From Lichenibacterium minor (GTDB lineage: Bacteria; Pseudomonadota; Alphaproteobacteria; Rhizobiales; Beijerinckiaceae), in the NCBI RefSeq assembly GCF_004137685.1, contig NZ_QYBB01000010.1, forward strand, positions 62,001 to 126,000: a stretch of DNA of 64,000 nucleotides, written 5' to 3'. The notes beneath the pieces are model-generated. The model saw only the letters and a program-made list of their open reading frames with translations. It made no database searches and was not told the DNA's origin. Made by a program: the position numbers and the translations under genes. Below, piece after piece: positions 52,675 through 61,503 of the stretch (within the stretch, counting starts at the first letter, position 1; every line of letters starts with the position of its first letter).

Positions 52675-52887
52675 ATGGCGACCCATCTCTACGCCGTGGG
52701 CGAGCGCGTCTCGCTCGAATCCTCCATGCGCAACAGCGCCGACCGCGCCGACGTCTTCGTGGTGAAGACCCGGATGCCGCATGTCGGCTCGCAGTTGCAG
52801 TATCGCGTCAAGACCGAGGGCGAGCCCTACGACAGGGTTGTGACCGAGGGGCAGCTGACGCGGGTGGGCGGCATCGCCGCGGAGTGA
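52675..52887 (+). CDS. Small conserved-looking beta-rich protein
   Basis: A 70-residue protein. The pattern YAVGERVSLESSM, DVFVVKTRMPHVGSQLQYRVKTEGEPYDRVVTEGQL is typical of a small SH3-like/hypervariable conserved family seen in Methylobacteriaceae and relatives; its function is unknown. Start ATG at 52675; a GTG at 52663 that overlaps the preceding stop (GTGA) would add four residues and would imply translational coupling. It is followed by a set of hairpins before the convergent MFS gene. Confidence 0.68.
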   Translation: MATHLYAVGERVSLESSMRNSADRADVFVVKTRMPHVGSQLQYRVKTEGEPYDRVVTEGQLTRVGGIAAE

Positions 52888-52898
52888 GAGTCTGTGAA

Positions 52899-52985
52899 TG
52901 AATGCCCTTTTGGCCGAAACCGAGGGGAAATGTCCTCGGTGTCGTCACGGGGCATTCAGGCACAGGTTCGATACCGTCACGAACC
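52899..52985. terminator. Nested and paired hairpins between convergent genes
   Basis: TGAATGCCC (52899-52907) faces GGGCATTCA (52950-52958), with ACCGAGG (52919-52925) facing CCTCGGT (52934-52940) inside; further on GGTTCG (52965-52970) faces CGAACC (52980-52985). The cluster lies between convergent stops and could end transcription in both directions, though no T-tract is present. The nested form is more elaborate than needed for a terminator. Confidence 0.45.
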
Positions 52986-53059
52986 CTGAGCCGGTGCCGG
53001 CCGTGCCGCCCCCGGCGGGGTGACGGCGTGGCCCGGGGGCCGCGCATCCACGCGGGGCC

Positions 53060-54532
53060 TCATTCCACCACGAGTTCCCGCGGCCCGTCCGAGATCGCGA
53101 CCCGCGGCACCAGCAGCGACAGCAGCAGCGTCAGCACAGCGATGCCGAAGATGCCCCAGAACGTGACGTGCAGGGACTGCCCGAGCGCGCCCCGCACGGC
53201 GTCGGCCGAGGCCGCGAGGGTGTCGGGCGCGTCGAGCAGGCGGCGGAGCTGGTCGGAGGACACGGCGGGACCGCTCAGCGGGTGGGCGAGCCCGTAGTTC
53301 AGCACCGTGCCCAGCACGGTCGCGCCCAGCGTCGAGCCGAGGTTGCGCGAGAAGATGTTCGACGCGGTCGCCGAGCCGCGCTGCGCCCAGGCCACCGAAT
53401 CCTGGATGATGACGATGCAGGCCGTCGACAGGAACCCCATGCCGAACCCCATGATGGTGGAGCCCACGCCCGCCACCACGGGCGACGAAGACGAGCCGAG
53501 CACCACGAAGGCGACGGCGCCGAGCGGCAGCAGCACCGCGCCGAACAGCAGCGTCGGCTTGAGGCCGAAACGGACGAAGTTCTTCGCCGCCAGCGTGGCG
53601 CCGATGGGCCAGCCGAACACCATCATGGTCAGGGCGAAGCCCGCCACCAGCGGCGACTGGCGCATCACCCCCTGAACGAACATGGGCAGGAAGGTCGTCA
53701 GCCCGATGATCGTCATGCCGCTGAGCAGCGTCGCGGCGTTGGAGGTCGCGATGGGCCGCTGCGCCCACAGCTTGAAGTCGAGCATCGGGTCGGGCGCGCG
53801 CCGCTCCTGCAGGACGAACAGCACGGCCGCCACCACGAAGACCAGCGCGGGCCACAGCGTCGCCGTGCCCGAGGTGCCGGCCTCCGTCAGCGCCATCATC
53901 AGGGACGCGATGGCGACGGTGAACAGCGCCGCGCCGGCCACGTCGATCGAGCGGCGCTGCCGCTCGACGCCCTCGTGCAGGAACAGCACGAAGCCCGCCG
54001 CCGCGATCGCGCCGATCGGCAGGTTGATCCAGAAGATCCAGGCCCAGGACGCGTGCTGGATGATGAGGCCGCCGGCCAGCGGCCCGATCACCGACGAGAT
54101 GCCCCACACGGAAGCCAGGTAGCCCTGGATCTTGCCGCGCTCCTGCGCGGAATAAAGGTCGCCCACCACCGTGATGCCGATGGGCTGGATGGCGCCGGCC
54201 CCCACGCCCTGGATCAGCCGAAAGACGATGAGGAGCGGGATGGAGGTGGCGAAGCCGCACAACAGCGAACCGACAAGGAACACCGCGATGCCGACGAGCA
54301 GCACCGGGCGCCGCCCGTAAAGGTCGGACAGCTTGCCGAACACCACCGTGGTGGCGGTCTGGGTCAGGAGGAAGGCCGAGAACACCCAGGCGTAGAGGTG
54401 CAGGTCTCCCAGCTGGCCGGCGATCTGCGGCATGGCGGTCGACACGATCGTGGCCTCGATGGCGATCATGAACATCGCCGCCATCACCGAAGCGAGGACC
54501 AGGGGTCGATTGGTGCGTGAAATGTCGGACAT
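53060..54532 (-). CDS. MFS drug efflux transporter, DHA2 (14-helix EmrB/QacA) family
   Basis: A 490-residue proton-coupled drug exporter. The first helix motif LASVMAAMFMIAIEATIVSTAMPQIAG, the loop GKLSDLYGRRPVLL and RLIQGVGAGAIQPIGITVVGDLY (motif C region in helix 5: GPLAGGLIIQHASWAWIFWINLPIG) are hallmarks of the DHA2 family. The periplasmic loop near the C-terminus (SSDQLRRLLDAPDTLAASAD) is typical of the EmrB/QacA group. ATG at 54532. No emrA-like adaptor or regulator lies beside it. Divergent from the DadA-like gene. Confidence 0.95.
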   Translation of the reverse strand: MSDISRTNRPLVLASVMAAMFMIAIEATIVSTAMPQIAGQLGDLHLYAWVFSAFLLTQTATTVVFGKLSDLYGRRPVLLVGIAVFLVGSLLCGFATSIPLLIVFRLIQGVGAGAIQPIGITVVGDLYSAQERGKIQGYLASVWGISSVIGPLAGGLIIQHASWAWIFWINLPIGAIAAAGFVLFLHEGVERQRRSIDVAGAALFTVAIASLMMALTEAGTSGTATLWPALVFVVAAVLFVLQERRAPDPMLDFKLWAQRPIATSNAATLLSGMTIIGLTTFLPMFVQGVMRQSPLVAGFALTMMVFGWPIGATLAAKNFVRFGLKPTLLFGAVLLPLGAVAFVVLGSSSSPVVAGVGSTIMGFGMGFLSTACIVIIQDSVAWAQRGSATASNIFSRNLGSTLGATVLGTVLNYGLAHPLSGPAVSSDQLRRLLDAPDTLAASADAVRGALGQSLHVTFWGIFGIAVLTLLLSLLVPRVAISDGPRELVVE

Positions 54533-54682
54533 GCATGCAGGTGTAGCGCCGGATCGCGGCGATTGCAGGTGCGCCGGGGCATCGTGAGTTAAAAAGGTTC
54601 TTAAGGTCGGCCTTTCCCCGCCCCCTCGCCCGGCCGGTTCCTTGCATTATGTGAGGCAGGACCGGGCGGAACGGGGGACGGC

Positions 54683-55933
54683 ATGGATCTCAGGGCCGAT
54701 GTCGTGGTGTTGGGCGCCGGGATCGTGGGCGTGTCGGCGGCGCTGCACCTGCAGGAGCGGGGCCGCGACGTCGCGCTCGTCGAGCGGGCGCCTAGGGCCG
54801 GCATGGGGACGAGCTACGGCAATGCCGGGCTGATCGAGCGGTCCTCCATCTACCCCTACGCCTTCCCGCGCGACCTCCGCTCCCTCGCCCGCTACGCGCT
54901 CAACCGCACCACGGACGCGCATTACCACGCGTCGGCGCTGCCCGGCCTCGCGCCCTTCCTGGTGCGCTACTGGTTCAACTCGTCGCCGAAGGGCGTCGAG
55001 CGCATCGCCCGCGCGGCCCGGCCCCTCATCGAGCATTCGCTGATCGAGCACGAGCGGCTGATGGGCGCCGCGGGCGCGACGGGGCTGATGCGCAAGGTCG
55101 GCTGGATCAAGGGCTTCCGGTCGCAGCGCTCCTTCGACAAGGGCCGCCGGGATGCCGCCCGCCTCGACGGGCTCGGCCTCGACGTCGAGGAGCTCGACGC
55201 GTCCGGCCTCGCCGAACGCGAGCCGCATCTGGGCGAGGGCATGGTGGGCGCCCTCCATTTCCGCGATCCCGGCGCCGTGTCGGACCCGGGCGGCCTCGTC
55301 GAGCGTTACGCGGCGCTGTTCCGCGAGCGCGGCGGCCGCTTCCTCAAGGGCGACGCCGCCACGCTGGAAGAATCCGCCCCGGGCTGGCGCGTCAGGACGC
55401 GCGACGGCTGGCTGGGCGCCCGCGACGTCGTGGTCGCCCTGGGGCCGTGGTCGGACGTGGTCTTCGCCAAGCTCGGCTACAGGCTGCCCTTCGGCATCAA
55501 GCGCGGCTACCACATGCACTTCAGGGCGCGCGGCAACGCCGTGCTGAACCATCCCGTGCTCGACGCCGACGGCGGCTACCTGCTGGCGCCGATGGACCGG
55601 GGCATCCGCCTCACCACCGGCGCCGAATTCGCCCGCCGCGACGCGCCGATGACGCCGGTGCAGCTCCAGCGCGCCCTGCCCAAGGCGCGCGCCCTGTTCC
55701 CGCTCGCCGAGCCGCTGGAGGACATGCCCTGGATGGGCTCGCGCCCCTGCCTGCCCGACATGCTGCCGGTGATCGGCCGCGCGCCCAGGCACGACGGCCT
55801 GTGGTTCGACTTCGGCCACCAGCACCACGGCCTGACGCTGGGGCCGGTGTCCGGCCGCCTGCTCGCCGAGCAGATGACGGGGGAAACGCCCTTCACCGAC
55901 CCGGCGCCCTACCGGATGGAGCGGTTCGGGTGA
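54683..55933 (+). CDS. FAD-dependent amino-acid oxidoreductase, DadA-like
   Basis: A 416-residue flavoprotein of the DAO family. The FAD-binding VVVLGAGIVGVSAALHLQERG, then GTSYGNAGLI near residue 45, HFRDPGAVSDPGGLV, YHMHFRARG and the C-terminal MPWMGSRPCLPDMLPVIGRAPRHDGLWFDFGHQHHGLTLGP are typical of D-amino-acid dehydrogenase small-subunit-like proteins. Electrons would go to the quinone pool. The exact amino acid is unknown. ATG at 54683 begins five residues before the dinucleotide strand. Convergent with a P1-family peptidase gene. Confidence 0.93.
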   Translation: MDLRADVVVLGAGIVGVSAALHLQERGRDVALVERAPRAGMGTSYGNAGLIERSSIYPYAFPRDLRSLARYALNRTTDAHYHASALPGLAPFLVRYWFNSSPKGVERIARAARPLIEHSLIEHERLMGAAGATGLMRKVGWIKGFRSQRSFDKGRRDAARLDGLGLDVEELDASGLAEREPHLGEGMVGALHFRDPGAVSDPGGLVERYAALFRERGGRFLKGDAATLEESAPGWRVRTRDGWLGARDVVVALGPWSDVVFAKLGYRLPFGIKRGYHMHFRARGNAVLNHPVLDADGGYLLAPMDRGIRLTTGAEFARRDAPMTPVQLQRALPKARALFPLAEPLEDMPWMGSRPCLPDMLPVIGRAPRHDGLWFDFGHQHHGLTLGPVSGRLLAEQMTGETPFTDPAPYRMERFG

Positions 55934-55976
55934 GGGCTCGGCGACCGGCCGGCGCGGGGGCGGCGGGCCCGGCCCG

Positions 55977-56969
55977 TCAGGCGCGGGCGAACCGGTCGCG
56001 CCAGCTCGGCATCGCGCCCGGGAAGGGCAGGGCGGCGGCCTCGTAGACGCCCCGGGCCACCGCGCGGGCCAGCGTTTCGGCGGCCAGGGCGCCGATCTCG
56101 GTCAGGTCCCGCGTCGTGGGGACCCGCGGATGGGACCCCGTCGCGGCCGCGAAGACCACGTCGCCGTCGAGCGCCGCGTGGGCGGGCCGCAGTGCCAGCG
56201 CCAGGCCGCCCTGCGCCACCACGGCGAGGCGCTTGCACTGTGCCTTGGTGAGGGCCGCATCGGTGGCGACGACGCAGACCGTCGTGTTGACCGGCGCCGT
56301 GCCCTTGGTGCGGAACGGCGGCGCGCCGCCGAGCCCGAAGGCGGGCAGGCCCAGGCCGCCGAACTCGCCGCCCCGCTCGTAGGGGGAGGCCCAGAAATGC
56401 GCGCCGTCGCCCACCGTGGCCTGGCCGAGCGCGTTGACGGCCGCGAGCGCCCCGACGACGAAGCCGCGCGCCGTGGCGGCGCTGGCGGAGCCGAGCCCGC
56501 CTTTCAGGTCCGCCGTGGTGGCGCCGAGCCCGGCGCCGACGCTGCCGAGGGCGAAATCGAGCGCCGCGGCCTCGACGGCGGCGTGCCCGAACTCCCAATA
56601 GGGCGGGCGCCGGCCCCAGGCCTTGTCGCCGCCGTTGGCGAGGTCGAACAGGACGGCGCCCGGCACGATCGGCACGCGCGCGGCCCCCACGGCGAAGCCC
56701 CGCCCGCGCCCGGCCAGCGCCGCCATCGCCCCGCCCATGCCGTCGAGCCCGAAGGCGGAGCCGCCGGACAGCACGATCGCGTCCACGGCTTCCACCGTCA
56801 TCTCGGGTTCGAGCAGCGCCGTGTCGCGCACGCCGGGCGCCCCGCCGTGGATGGCGATCGACGCCGTCGCGGCGCGGTCGAAGACGATCGCCGTCAGGCC
56901 CGAGGCGAGCTTCGCGTCATCGGCGTGGCCGACCCGCAGGCCGGGCACGTCGGTGACGAGGTTGCGCAT
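55977..56969 (-). CDS. P1-family (DmpA/NylC-like) autoproteolytic aminopeptidase
   Basis: A 330-residue N-terminal-nucleophile hydrolase. The family segments LSGGSAFGLDGMGG, GDGAHFWASPYERGG and the cleavage region APVNTTVCVVATDAAL are present. By analogy to NylC and DmpA the precursor should cleave itself before Thr229 (N228-T229), freeing the catalytic Thr. Substrates in the family are N-terminal amino acids, beta-peptides or nylon oligomers; none is predicted here. There is no signal peptide. ATG at 56969. It is preceded on the same strand, 9 bases upstream, by a small secreted-protein gene, so the two are probably cotranscribed. Confidence 0.93.
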   Translation of the reverse strand: MRNLVTDVPGLRVGHADDAKLASGLTAIVFDRAATASIAIHGGAPGVRDTALLEPEMTVEAVDAIVLSGGSAFGLDGMGGAMAALAGRGRGFAVGAARVPIVPGAVLFDLANGGDKAWGRRPPYWEFGHAAVEAAALDFALGSVGAGLGATTADLKGGLGSASAATARGFVVGALAAVNALGQATVGDGAHFWASPYERGGEFGGLGLPAFGLGGAPPFRTKGTAPVNTTVCVVATDAALTKAQCKRLAVVAQGGLALALRPAHAALDGDVVFAAATGSHPRVPTTRDLTEIGALAAETLARAVARGVYEAAALPFPGAMPSWRDRFARA

Positions 56970-56978
56970 GCGGCCCGC

Positions 56979-57434
56979 TCAGCCCTTGCGGCGGAGCACC
57001 ACCTCGTGGCGGATGCGGCGATGGTGGCGGACGGGGCCGCACACCGGCTCGCGGCCGAAGTCCCGCCGGTAGTCGGCGAGGTATGCCGCCATCGTTTCCC
57101 CGCCGTCGTGGTCTTCCGGCACGCCGGGGCCCTGCCACGAATAGCCGGCGTCCCAGCCGAAGCGCCGGCGGTAGCGGTCGCCGATCTTGTAGGCGCCGGG
57201 GCCTTGCCAGCCCGAGCGGTAGCGGCAGTAGGTCGTGGCGTCCCACTTGAATTCGGCGTGGCGCCGCGCCCGGCGGTCGATCGCCCCGTAGGTCGTGTCG
57301 AGCCGGGCGTAGTTCAGCTTCCAGTACGGGTAATCGCCGTTGGCGATCAGCGGCGAGGTGGCGCAGGCCGGAGCCGCGGAGGCCGCCAGCAGCGTGGAGG
57401 CCGCGAGGCCCAGGAACCAGTGACGCAAGCTCAT
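56979..57434 (-). CDS. Secreted basic protein of unknown function
   Basis: A 151-residue exported protein. Residues 1-25 are a signal peptide (MSLRHWFLGLAASTLLAASA, cleavage near ACA). The mature part is rich in Arg, Tyr, Trp and Gly, with a repeated pattern SGWQGPGAYKIGDRYRRRFGWDAGYSWQGPG that suggests two related motifs. Two or three cysteines may form disulfides. No enzyme motif. ATG at 57434 is directly preceded by GGGAG, so the ribosome spacing is short and an alternative start cannot be excluded. Nine bases separate it from the P1 peptidase gene. Confidence 0.72.
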   Translation of the reverse strand: MSLRHWFLGLAASTLLAASAAPACATSPLIANGDYPYWKLNYARLDTTYGAIDRRARRHAEFKWDATTYCRYRSGWQGPGAYKIGDRYRRRFGWDAGYSWQGPGVPEDHDGGETMAAYLADYRRDFGREPVCGPVRHHRRIRHEVVLRRKG

Positions 57435-57628
57435 CTCCCGCGCGGCCGTGCCGCCATGATCGCGTCCATCTAACGCCGAACCCGGCCCCGCCGTCGCACC
57501 CATTCTCGCGCCCGCCCGGAGAAAGCCGCGCTGTGTCGCCGCGGCGCAACGACCGCGGGCCCGGCGGCGGCGCGCTCGAACCGTCGGGCGGCGTTCCCCT
57601 CCCCGACGCGGAGGGGTAAGGAGGGGCC

Positions 57629-58360
57629 ATGCCGACACATGTCTCGTTTCCGGCCGCGGTCCTGGCCGGGCTGATCTCCTTCCTCAGCCCCTGTGTGCTG
57701 CCGCTGGTGCCGCCCTACCTGTGCTTCATGGCCGGCACGACGCTGGAAGAGCTGCAGGGCGGCGACGCCGCCCGCTCGCGGCGCGGCGCGCTCCTGGCGA
57801 GCCTCCTCTTCGTCGCGGGCTTTTCCACCGTCTTCGTGGCCCTGGGCGCCACCGCCTCCGCCTTCGGCACGCTGCTGCGCCAATACGGGGAAGCGCTGTC
57901 GATCGTGGCGGGGCTCGCCATCATCGCCATGGGCCTGCACTTCGTCGGCCTGTTCCGGCTCGGCTTCCTGTACCGGCAGGCGCGCGTCGAGGTGGATCGG
58001 CCGCCCGGATTGTGGAGCGCCTACGCGATGGGCCTCGCCTTCGCGTTCGGGTGGACGCCCTGCATCGGGCCGATCCTCGCCGCCATCCTGGCCGTGGCGG
58101 GCTCGGCCGCCACCGTCAGCTACGGCGCCGCTTTGCTGCTCGCCTATTCGGTGGGGCTGGGCGTGCCCTTCGTGCTGGCCGCGGTGGCGATGGGGACGTT
58201 CACGGCCTTCCTGCGCGGGTTCAAGCGGCACTTCCAGACGGTGGAGCGGGTGGCCGGCGCGGCCCTGGTGCTGACCGGCATCGCCTTTCTGTCGGGCGGC
58301 ATGCAGCAGGTGTCGTTCTGGCTGATCGAAACCTTTCCGGGGCTGGCGCGCCTGGGATGA
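57629..58360 (+). CDS. ccdA: Cytochrome c biogenesis protein CcdA (thiol-disulfide electron carrier)
   Basis: A 243-residue inner-membrane protein with six helices of the CcdA/DsbD-beta family. The redox Cys pair is visible as LSPCVLPLVPPYL in helix 1 and FGWTPCIGPILA in helix 4. It moves electrons from cytoplasmic thioredoxin to periplasmic thiol proteins such as those that reduce apocytochrome c. AGGAGG precedes the ATG at 57629 closely. The gene stands alone, with no thioredoxin-like ccmG neighbour. Divergent from a secreted-protein gene. Confidence 0.95.
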   Translation: MPTHVSFPAAVLAGLISFLSPCVLPLVPPYLCFMAGTTLEELQGGDAARSRRGALLASLLFVAGFSTVFVALGATASAFGTLLRQYGEALSIVAGLAIIAMGLHFVGLFRLGFLYRQARVEVDRPPGLWSAYAMGLAFAFGWTPCIGPILAAILAVAGSAATVSYGAALLLAYSVGLGVPFVLAAVAMGTFTAFLRGFKRHFQTVERVAGAALVLTGIAFLSGGMQQVSFWLIETFPGLARLG

Positions 58361-58374
58361 CGGCGGGCGTCGCG

Positions 58375-58396
58375 CCGGCCTCCGGCGGAAGGCCGG
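58375..58396. terminator. Convergent-gene hairpin
   Basis: CCGGCCT and AGGCCGG form a 7-bp stem around an 8-base loop in the 37 bases between the ccdA stop and the convergent MFS stop. There is no T-tract; a shared bidirectional end is likely. Confidence 0.45.
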
Positions 58397-58397
58397 G

Positions 58398-59729
58398 TCA
58401 GGCCGCCAGCACCCGCCCGCCGTGGCGCTTCAGCCCGAAGCTCGCCGCGAAGGCGACCGCCGCGAAGGCCATCACCACCAGCGCCGGGGAGGTCGGCGCG
58501 CCGGTCGACGCCACCAGCGCGGCGGCGATCAGCGGCACCGTCCCGCCGAACAGCGTCTGCGAGATGTTGTAGGACACCGCCACGCCCGAAAAGCGCACCC
58601 GGGTCGGGAACAGGTCGGCGAGCACCATCGCGAAGGTGCCGTTGATCAGCGCCGCCACCAGCCCGGCGAGGACGAACAGCGTCACCACGTCGAGGCTCCG
58701 GTCCCGGAGCGCGGCGAAGAACGGGAAGGCCAGCAGCACGAGCAGCCCCGCGCCGAGCCCGAGCAGGAGCCGCCGCGGCATCCGGTCCCCGATCCAGGAC
58801 ACGACCAGCAGGCCCACCGATGTCGTGGCGAGGCCGACGTTCTGCGCCAGCGAGGCCTGCGCGGGCGAATACTGCAGCACCCGCACCAGGTAGGCCGGCA
58901 GGTAGGCGAACATCATGCCGTTGAACACCGAGGTGGCGGCCGAGGAGCCGACGCCCAGCACCAGCGGCACCCCGTGCCCGCGGAACAGCTCGCGCAGCGG
59001 CGTGCGCGACGCCACCGCCCGCATGGCGGCGAACTCGGCCGATTCGTGCAGCCGGCGCCGCACCAGGAACGACAGCAGCCCCGTGGCGCCGCCGATCACG
59101 AAGGCGATGCGCCAGCCGTAGGCGGCGGCGTCGGGCGGCGCCATGGCGGTGTTGATGGCCAGGGCCACCAGGGCGGCGAGGCTCACCCCCGAATTGACGC
59201 AGAAGAACAGCACCCCGCAGGCGAAGCCGCCCCGCGCGGGCGCGGTCTCGACCGCGTAGACGATGGAGCAGGGGAGCTCGCCGCCCAGGCACAGCCCCTG
59301 GACCAGCCGCAGCGCCACCATGGCGACGGCGGCGCCGAAGCCCCAGGTGGCGTAGCCGGGCAGCAGACCCATCAGCACCGTGGAGGTCGAGATGGCGGCG
59401 AGCGAGAACAGGAACACGCCCCGCCGCCCGAAGCGGTCGCCGAGCGCGCCGAGCAGCACGCCCCCGAGCGGGCGCGCCAGGTAGCCGCCCGCGAAGACCG
59501 AGTAGGACAGGACCAAGCCCACCAGCGGATCGGTGCCGGGGAAGAAGGCGGCCGCGATCGAGGGGGCGAAGATGCCGTAGACGATGAAATCATAGAACTC
59601 GAGCGCGCCGCCGAGGCTCGCCAGAACTATGGTGCGCCATTGCGCGCCGGTGAGCCGCGCGTTCGCGCCCCCGCGTCGCCCGGCATCGCCCGCCTCCGGA
59701 CCCGCCCGCCGGACCTCCTCGATCGACAT
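58398..59729 (-). CDS. MFS transporter, metabolite:H+ symporter (MHS) family
   Basis: A 443-residue twelve-helix carrier. The N-terminal LASLGGALEFYDFIVYGIFAPSIAAAFFPG and ARPLGGVLLGALGDRFGRR are the hallmark of the MHS family (proline/betaine, citrate, ketoglutarate, shikimate carriers). RLVQGLCLGGELPCSIVYAVETAP is the conserved helix 5 region. The substrate is unknown. GGAGG is five bases before the ATG at 59729, which decides this start over an upstream Met. Divergent from the YggT gene. Confidence 0.93.
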   Translation of the reverse strand: MSIEEVRRAGPEAGDAGRRGGANARLTGAQWRTIVLASLGGALEFYDFIVYGIFAPSIAAAFFPGTDPLVGLVLSYSVFAGGYLARPLGGVLLGALGDRFGRRGVFLFSLAAISTSTVLMGLLPGYATWGFGAAVAMVALRLVQGLCLGGELPCSIVYAVETAPARGGFACGVLFFCVNSGVSLAALVALAINTAMAPPDAAAYGWRIAFVIGGATGLLSFLVRRRLHESAEFAAMRAVASRTPLRELFRGHGVPLVLGVGSSAATSVFNGMMFAYLPAYLVRVLQYSPAQASLAQNVGLATTSVGLLVVSWIGDRMPRRLLLGLGAGLLVLLAFPFFAALRDRSLDVVTLFVLAGLVAALINGTFAMVLADLFPTRVRFSGVAVSYNISQTLFGGTVPLIAAALVASTGAPTSPALVVMAFAAVAFAASFGLKRHGGRVLAA

Positions 59730-59979
59730 CGCCGCCTCCCGTCGCGCCCCGAAGCTCGACCCATGGGCGCAAGCGCGACGGCTCCGCGCCCCAGTCTCGT
59801 CGGTCCCTGGATGCACGTTTCCGCTGCGGGGGGGAAGCGCCTTCGGCGTCGTCGTCCCGGTCGTCCGCCCGGGCGGGCCGACGCGCCGCCGGGGCCGGGT
59901 TGCCGCGGCTGCCGCGGATCGTTACACCGGGACCGTTCGGACACGGGCGGATTCGCGGCGATGTCCCGCCGGAGCCACC

Positions 59980-60270
59980 ATGCGCGCGCTGATCGAGATC
60001 GTCCTCCTCGTCCTGAACTGGTACAGCTACCTCATCATCGCGATGGCGATCCTGTCGTGGCTCGTCGCCTTCGACGTGATCAACTTCCGCAACGACATCG
60101 TGCGGTCGATCTGGCGCTTCCTCGAAGCCGTGACCGAGCCCGCCCTGCGCCCCATCCGGCGCGTGCTGCCCAACCTCGGCGGCATCGACGTGTCGCCGGT
60201 GATCCTGCTGCTGATCATCCTGTTCCTGCAGAAGCTGATCGTCGAGTACGCCTACCCCGCCGTCTACTGA
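59980..60270 (+). CDS. YggT family membrane protein
   Basis: A 96-residue inner-membrane protein with two hydrophobic stretches (IEIVLLVLNWYSYLIIAMAILSWLV and VSPVILLLIILFLQKLIVEY) joined by the conserved loop FLEAVTEPALRPIRRVLPNLGGIDVSP, the YggT signature. Its homologues affect cell division, osmotic tolerance or thylakoid biogenesis; the molecular role is unknown. CCGGAG precedes the ATG at 59980. In many genomes yggT lies next to proC or a DUF167 gene; here it stands alone. Confidence 0.93.
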   Translation: MRALIEIVLLVLNWYSYLIIAMAILSWLVAFDVINFRNDIVRSIWRFLEAVTEPALRPIRRVLPNLGGIDVSPVILLLIILFLQKLIVEYAYPAVY

Positions 60271-60324
60271 TCCGGCCCCGGCCGGGCGGCCTGCGCGTCG
60301 TCGTCCGCCGCGCCGGCCCCCTCG

Positions 60325-61347
60325 TCACGCCCCGACGGCGCCTGCGGCCGGCAGGGCCGCCGCTTCGGCCGGCCGGCGCGCGTAGCGCTGCGCCAGGGTC
60401 GCGCAGGCGAAGAGCTGGATCTGGTGGAAGATCATCAGCGGCAGCACGATGGCCCCCACCGCCATGCCGGGGAACAGGATGTTGGCCATGGGGATGCCGG
60501 ACGCGAGGCTCTTCTTCGACCCGCAGAACACGATGGTGATCTCGTCCTCCTTCGAGAAGCCGAACAGGCGGCTCGCCGCGGTGGTGAGGCCCAGCACGAG
60601 GGCCAGCAGCAGGGCGTCGAGCCCGAAGACGAGCACGAGGCTCCAAGGGTCCATGTGGGTCCACACGCCCGCCACCACGCTTTCGCTGAAGGCCGAATAC
60701 ACGACAAGCAGGATCGAGCCGCGGTCGACGTAGGACAGGACGTGCTTCTGCCGGGTGATCCAGGGCCCCACCCAGGGCCGCAGCAGCTGGCCGAGGCCGA
60801 AGGGCAGCAGCAGCTCGACGGCGATGTCGGTGAGGGCCTTGAGCGAGAAGCCCGAGCCGTGGGTGGCGAGCAGGGCCGCCACCAACAGCGGCGTCAGCGC
60901 CATGCCGAGCAGGTTCGACACGGACGCGCTGCACAGGGCCGCGGGCACGTTGCCCCGCGCGATCGACGTGAAGGCGATCGACGACTGCACCGTGGACGGC
61001 AGAACGCAGACGAACATCAGGCCGGCGGCGAGCTGCGGCGGCAGCCAGCGGCCGAGCAGCGCCGTCAGCGCGAGGCCGAGCAGGGGGAACAGCGCGAAGG
61101 TCGACAGCAGCACGAGGCTCTGCAGCCGCCAATGCGCGATGCCTTCCACCACCGCCTTCGTGGACAGCCGCGCCCCGTACAGGAAGAACAGCAGGAACAC
61201 CGCCACGGTGACGGCGTATTTGGCGATCGGCTCGGCGGCGCCCCGCGCCGGCAGCACGGCCGCGACCGCCACCGTGGCGAGCAGCGCGATGAGGTAATAG
61301 TCGAATTTCACGCGGGACAGGAGGCGGCTGAGCGGCATAGGCTGCAT
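60325..61347 (-). CDS. Bile acid:sodium symporter-family (SBF, YfeH-like) carrier
   Basis: A 340-residue inner-membrane protein with nine or ten helices of the SBF/BASS superfamily, YfeH/P7TM type. Recognisable are FLLFFLYGARLSTKAVVEGIAHWRLQ, FVCVLPSTVQSSIAFTSIARGN (crossover helix), and FCGSKKSLASGIPMANILFPG near the C-terminus. Substrates in this branch are unknown organic anions; sodium coupling is inferred from the fold. ATG at 61347; another at 61338 is possible. Convergent with the YggT gene, 54 bases between stops. Confidence 0.92.
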   Translation of the reverse strand: MQPMPLSRLLSRVKFDYYLIALLATVAVAAVLPARGAAEPIAKYAVTVAVFLLFFLYGARLSTKAVVEGIAHWRLQSLVLLSTFALFPLLGLALTALLGRWLPPQLAAGLMFVCVLPSTVQSSIAFTSIARGNVPAALCSASVSNLLGMALTPLLVAALLATHGSGFSLKALTDIAVELLLPFGLGQLLRPWVGPWITRQKHVLSYVDRGSILLVVYSAFSESVVAGVWTHMDPWSLVLVFGLDALLLALVLGLTTAASRLFGFSKEDEITIVFCGSKKSLASGIPMANILFPGMAVGAIVLPLMIFHQIQLFACATLAQRYARRPAEAAALPAAGAVGA

Positions 61348-61503
61348 GCATCTTATGAAGTGACGGTCCGGCTTAGCAGGTTTCTCGCCGGGCGGAAGGG
61401 CGGCGGGACGAGCGGTCGGCCCCCTCGGCCGCTGGCGAGCGCACACGGCGACGGCGCGGCGCCGTGGCTGGACGCCCCTTCGTCGGCCGGCTAGCCTCGC
61501 GGC

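Noticed and set aside
52965..52985. tRNA-like T-arm (GGTTCGATACC)
   Set aside because: The flanking bases do not form an acceptor stem, anticodon arm or D-arm; the pairing seen belongs to a simple hairpin between convergent genes.
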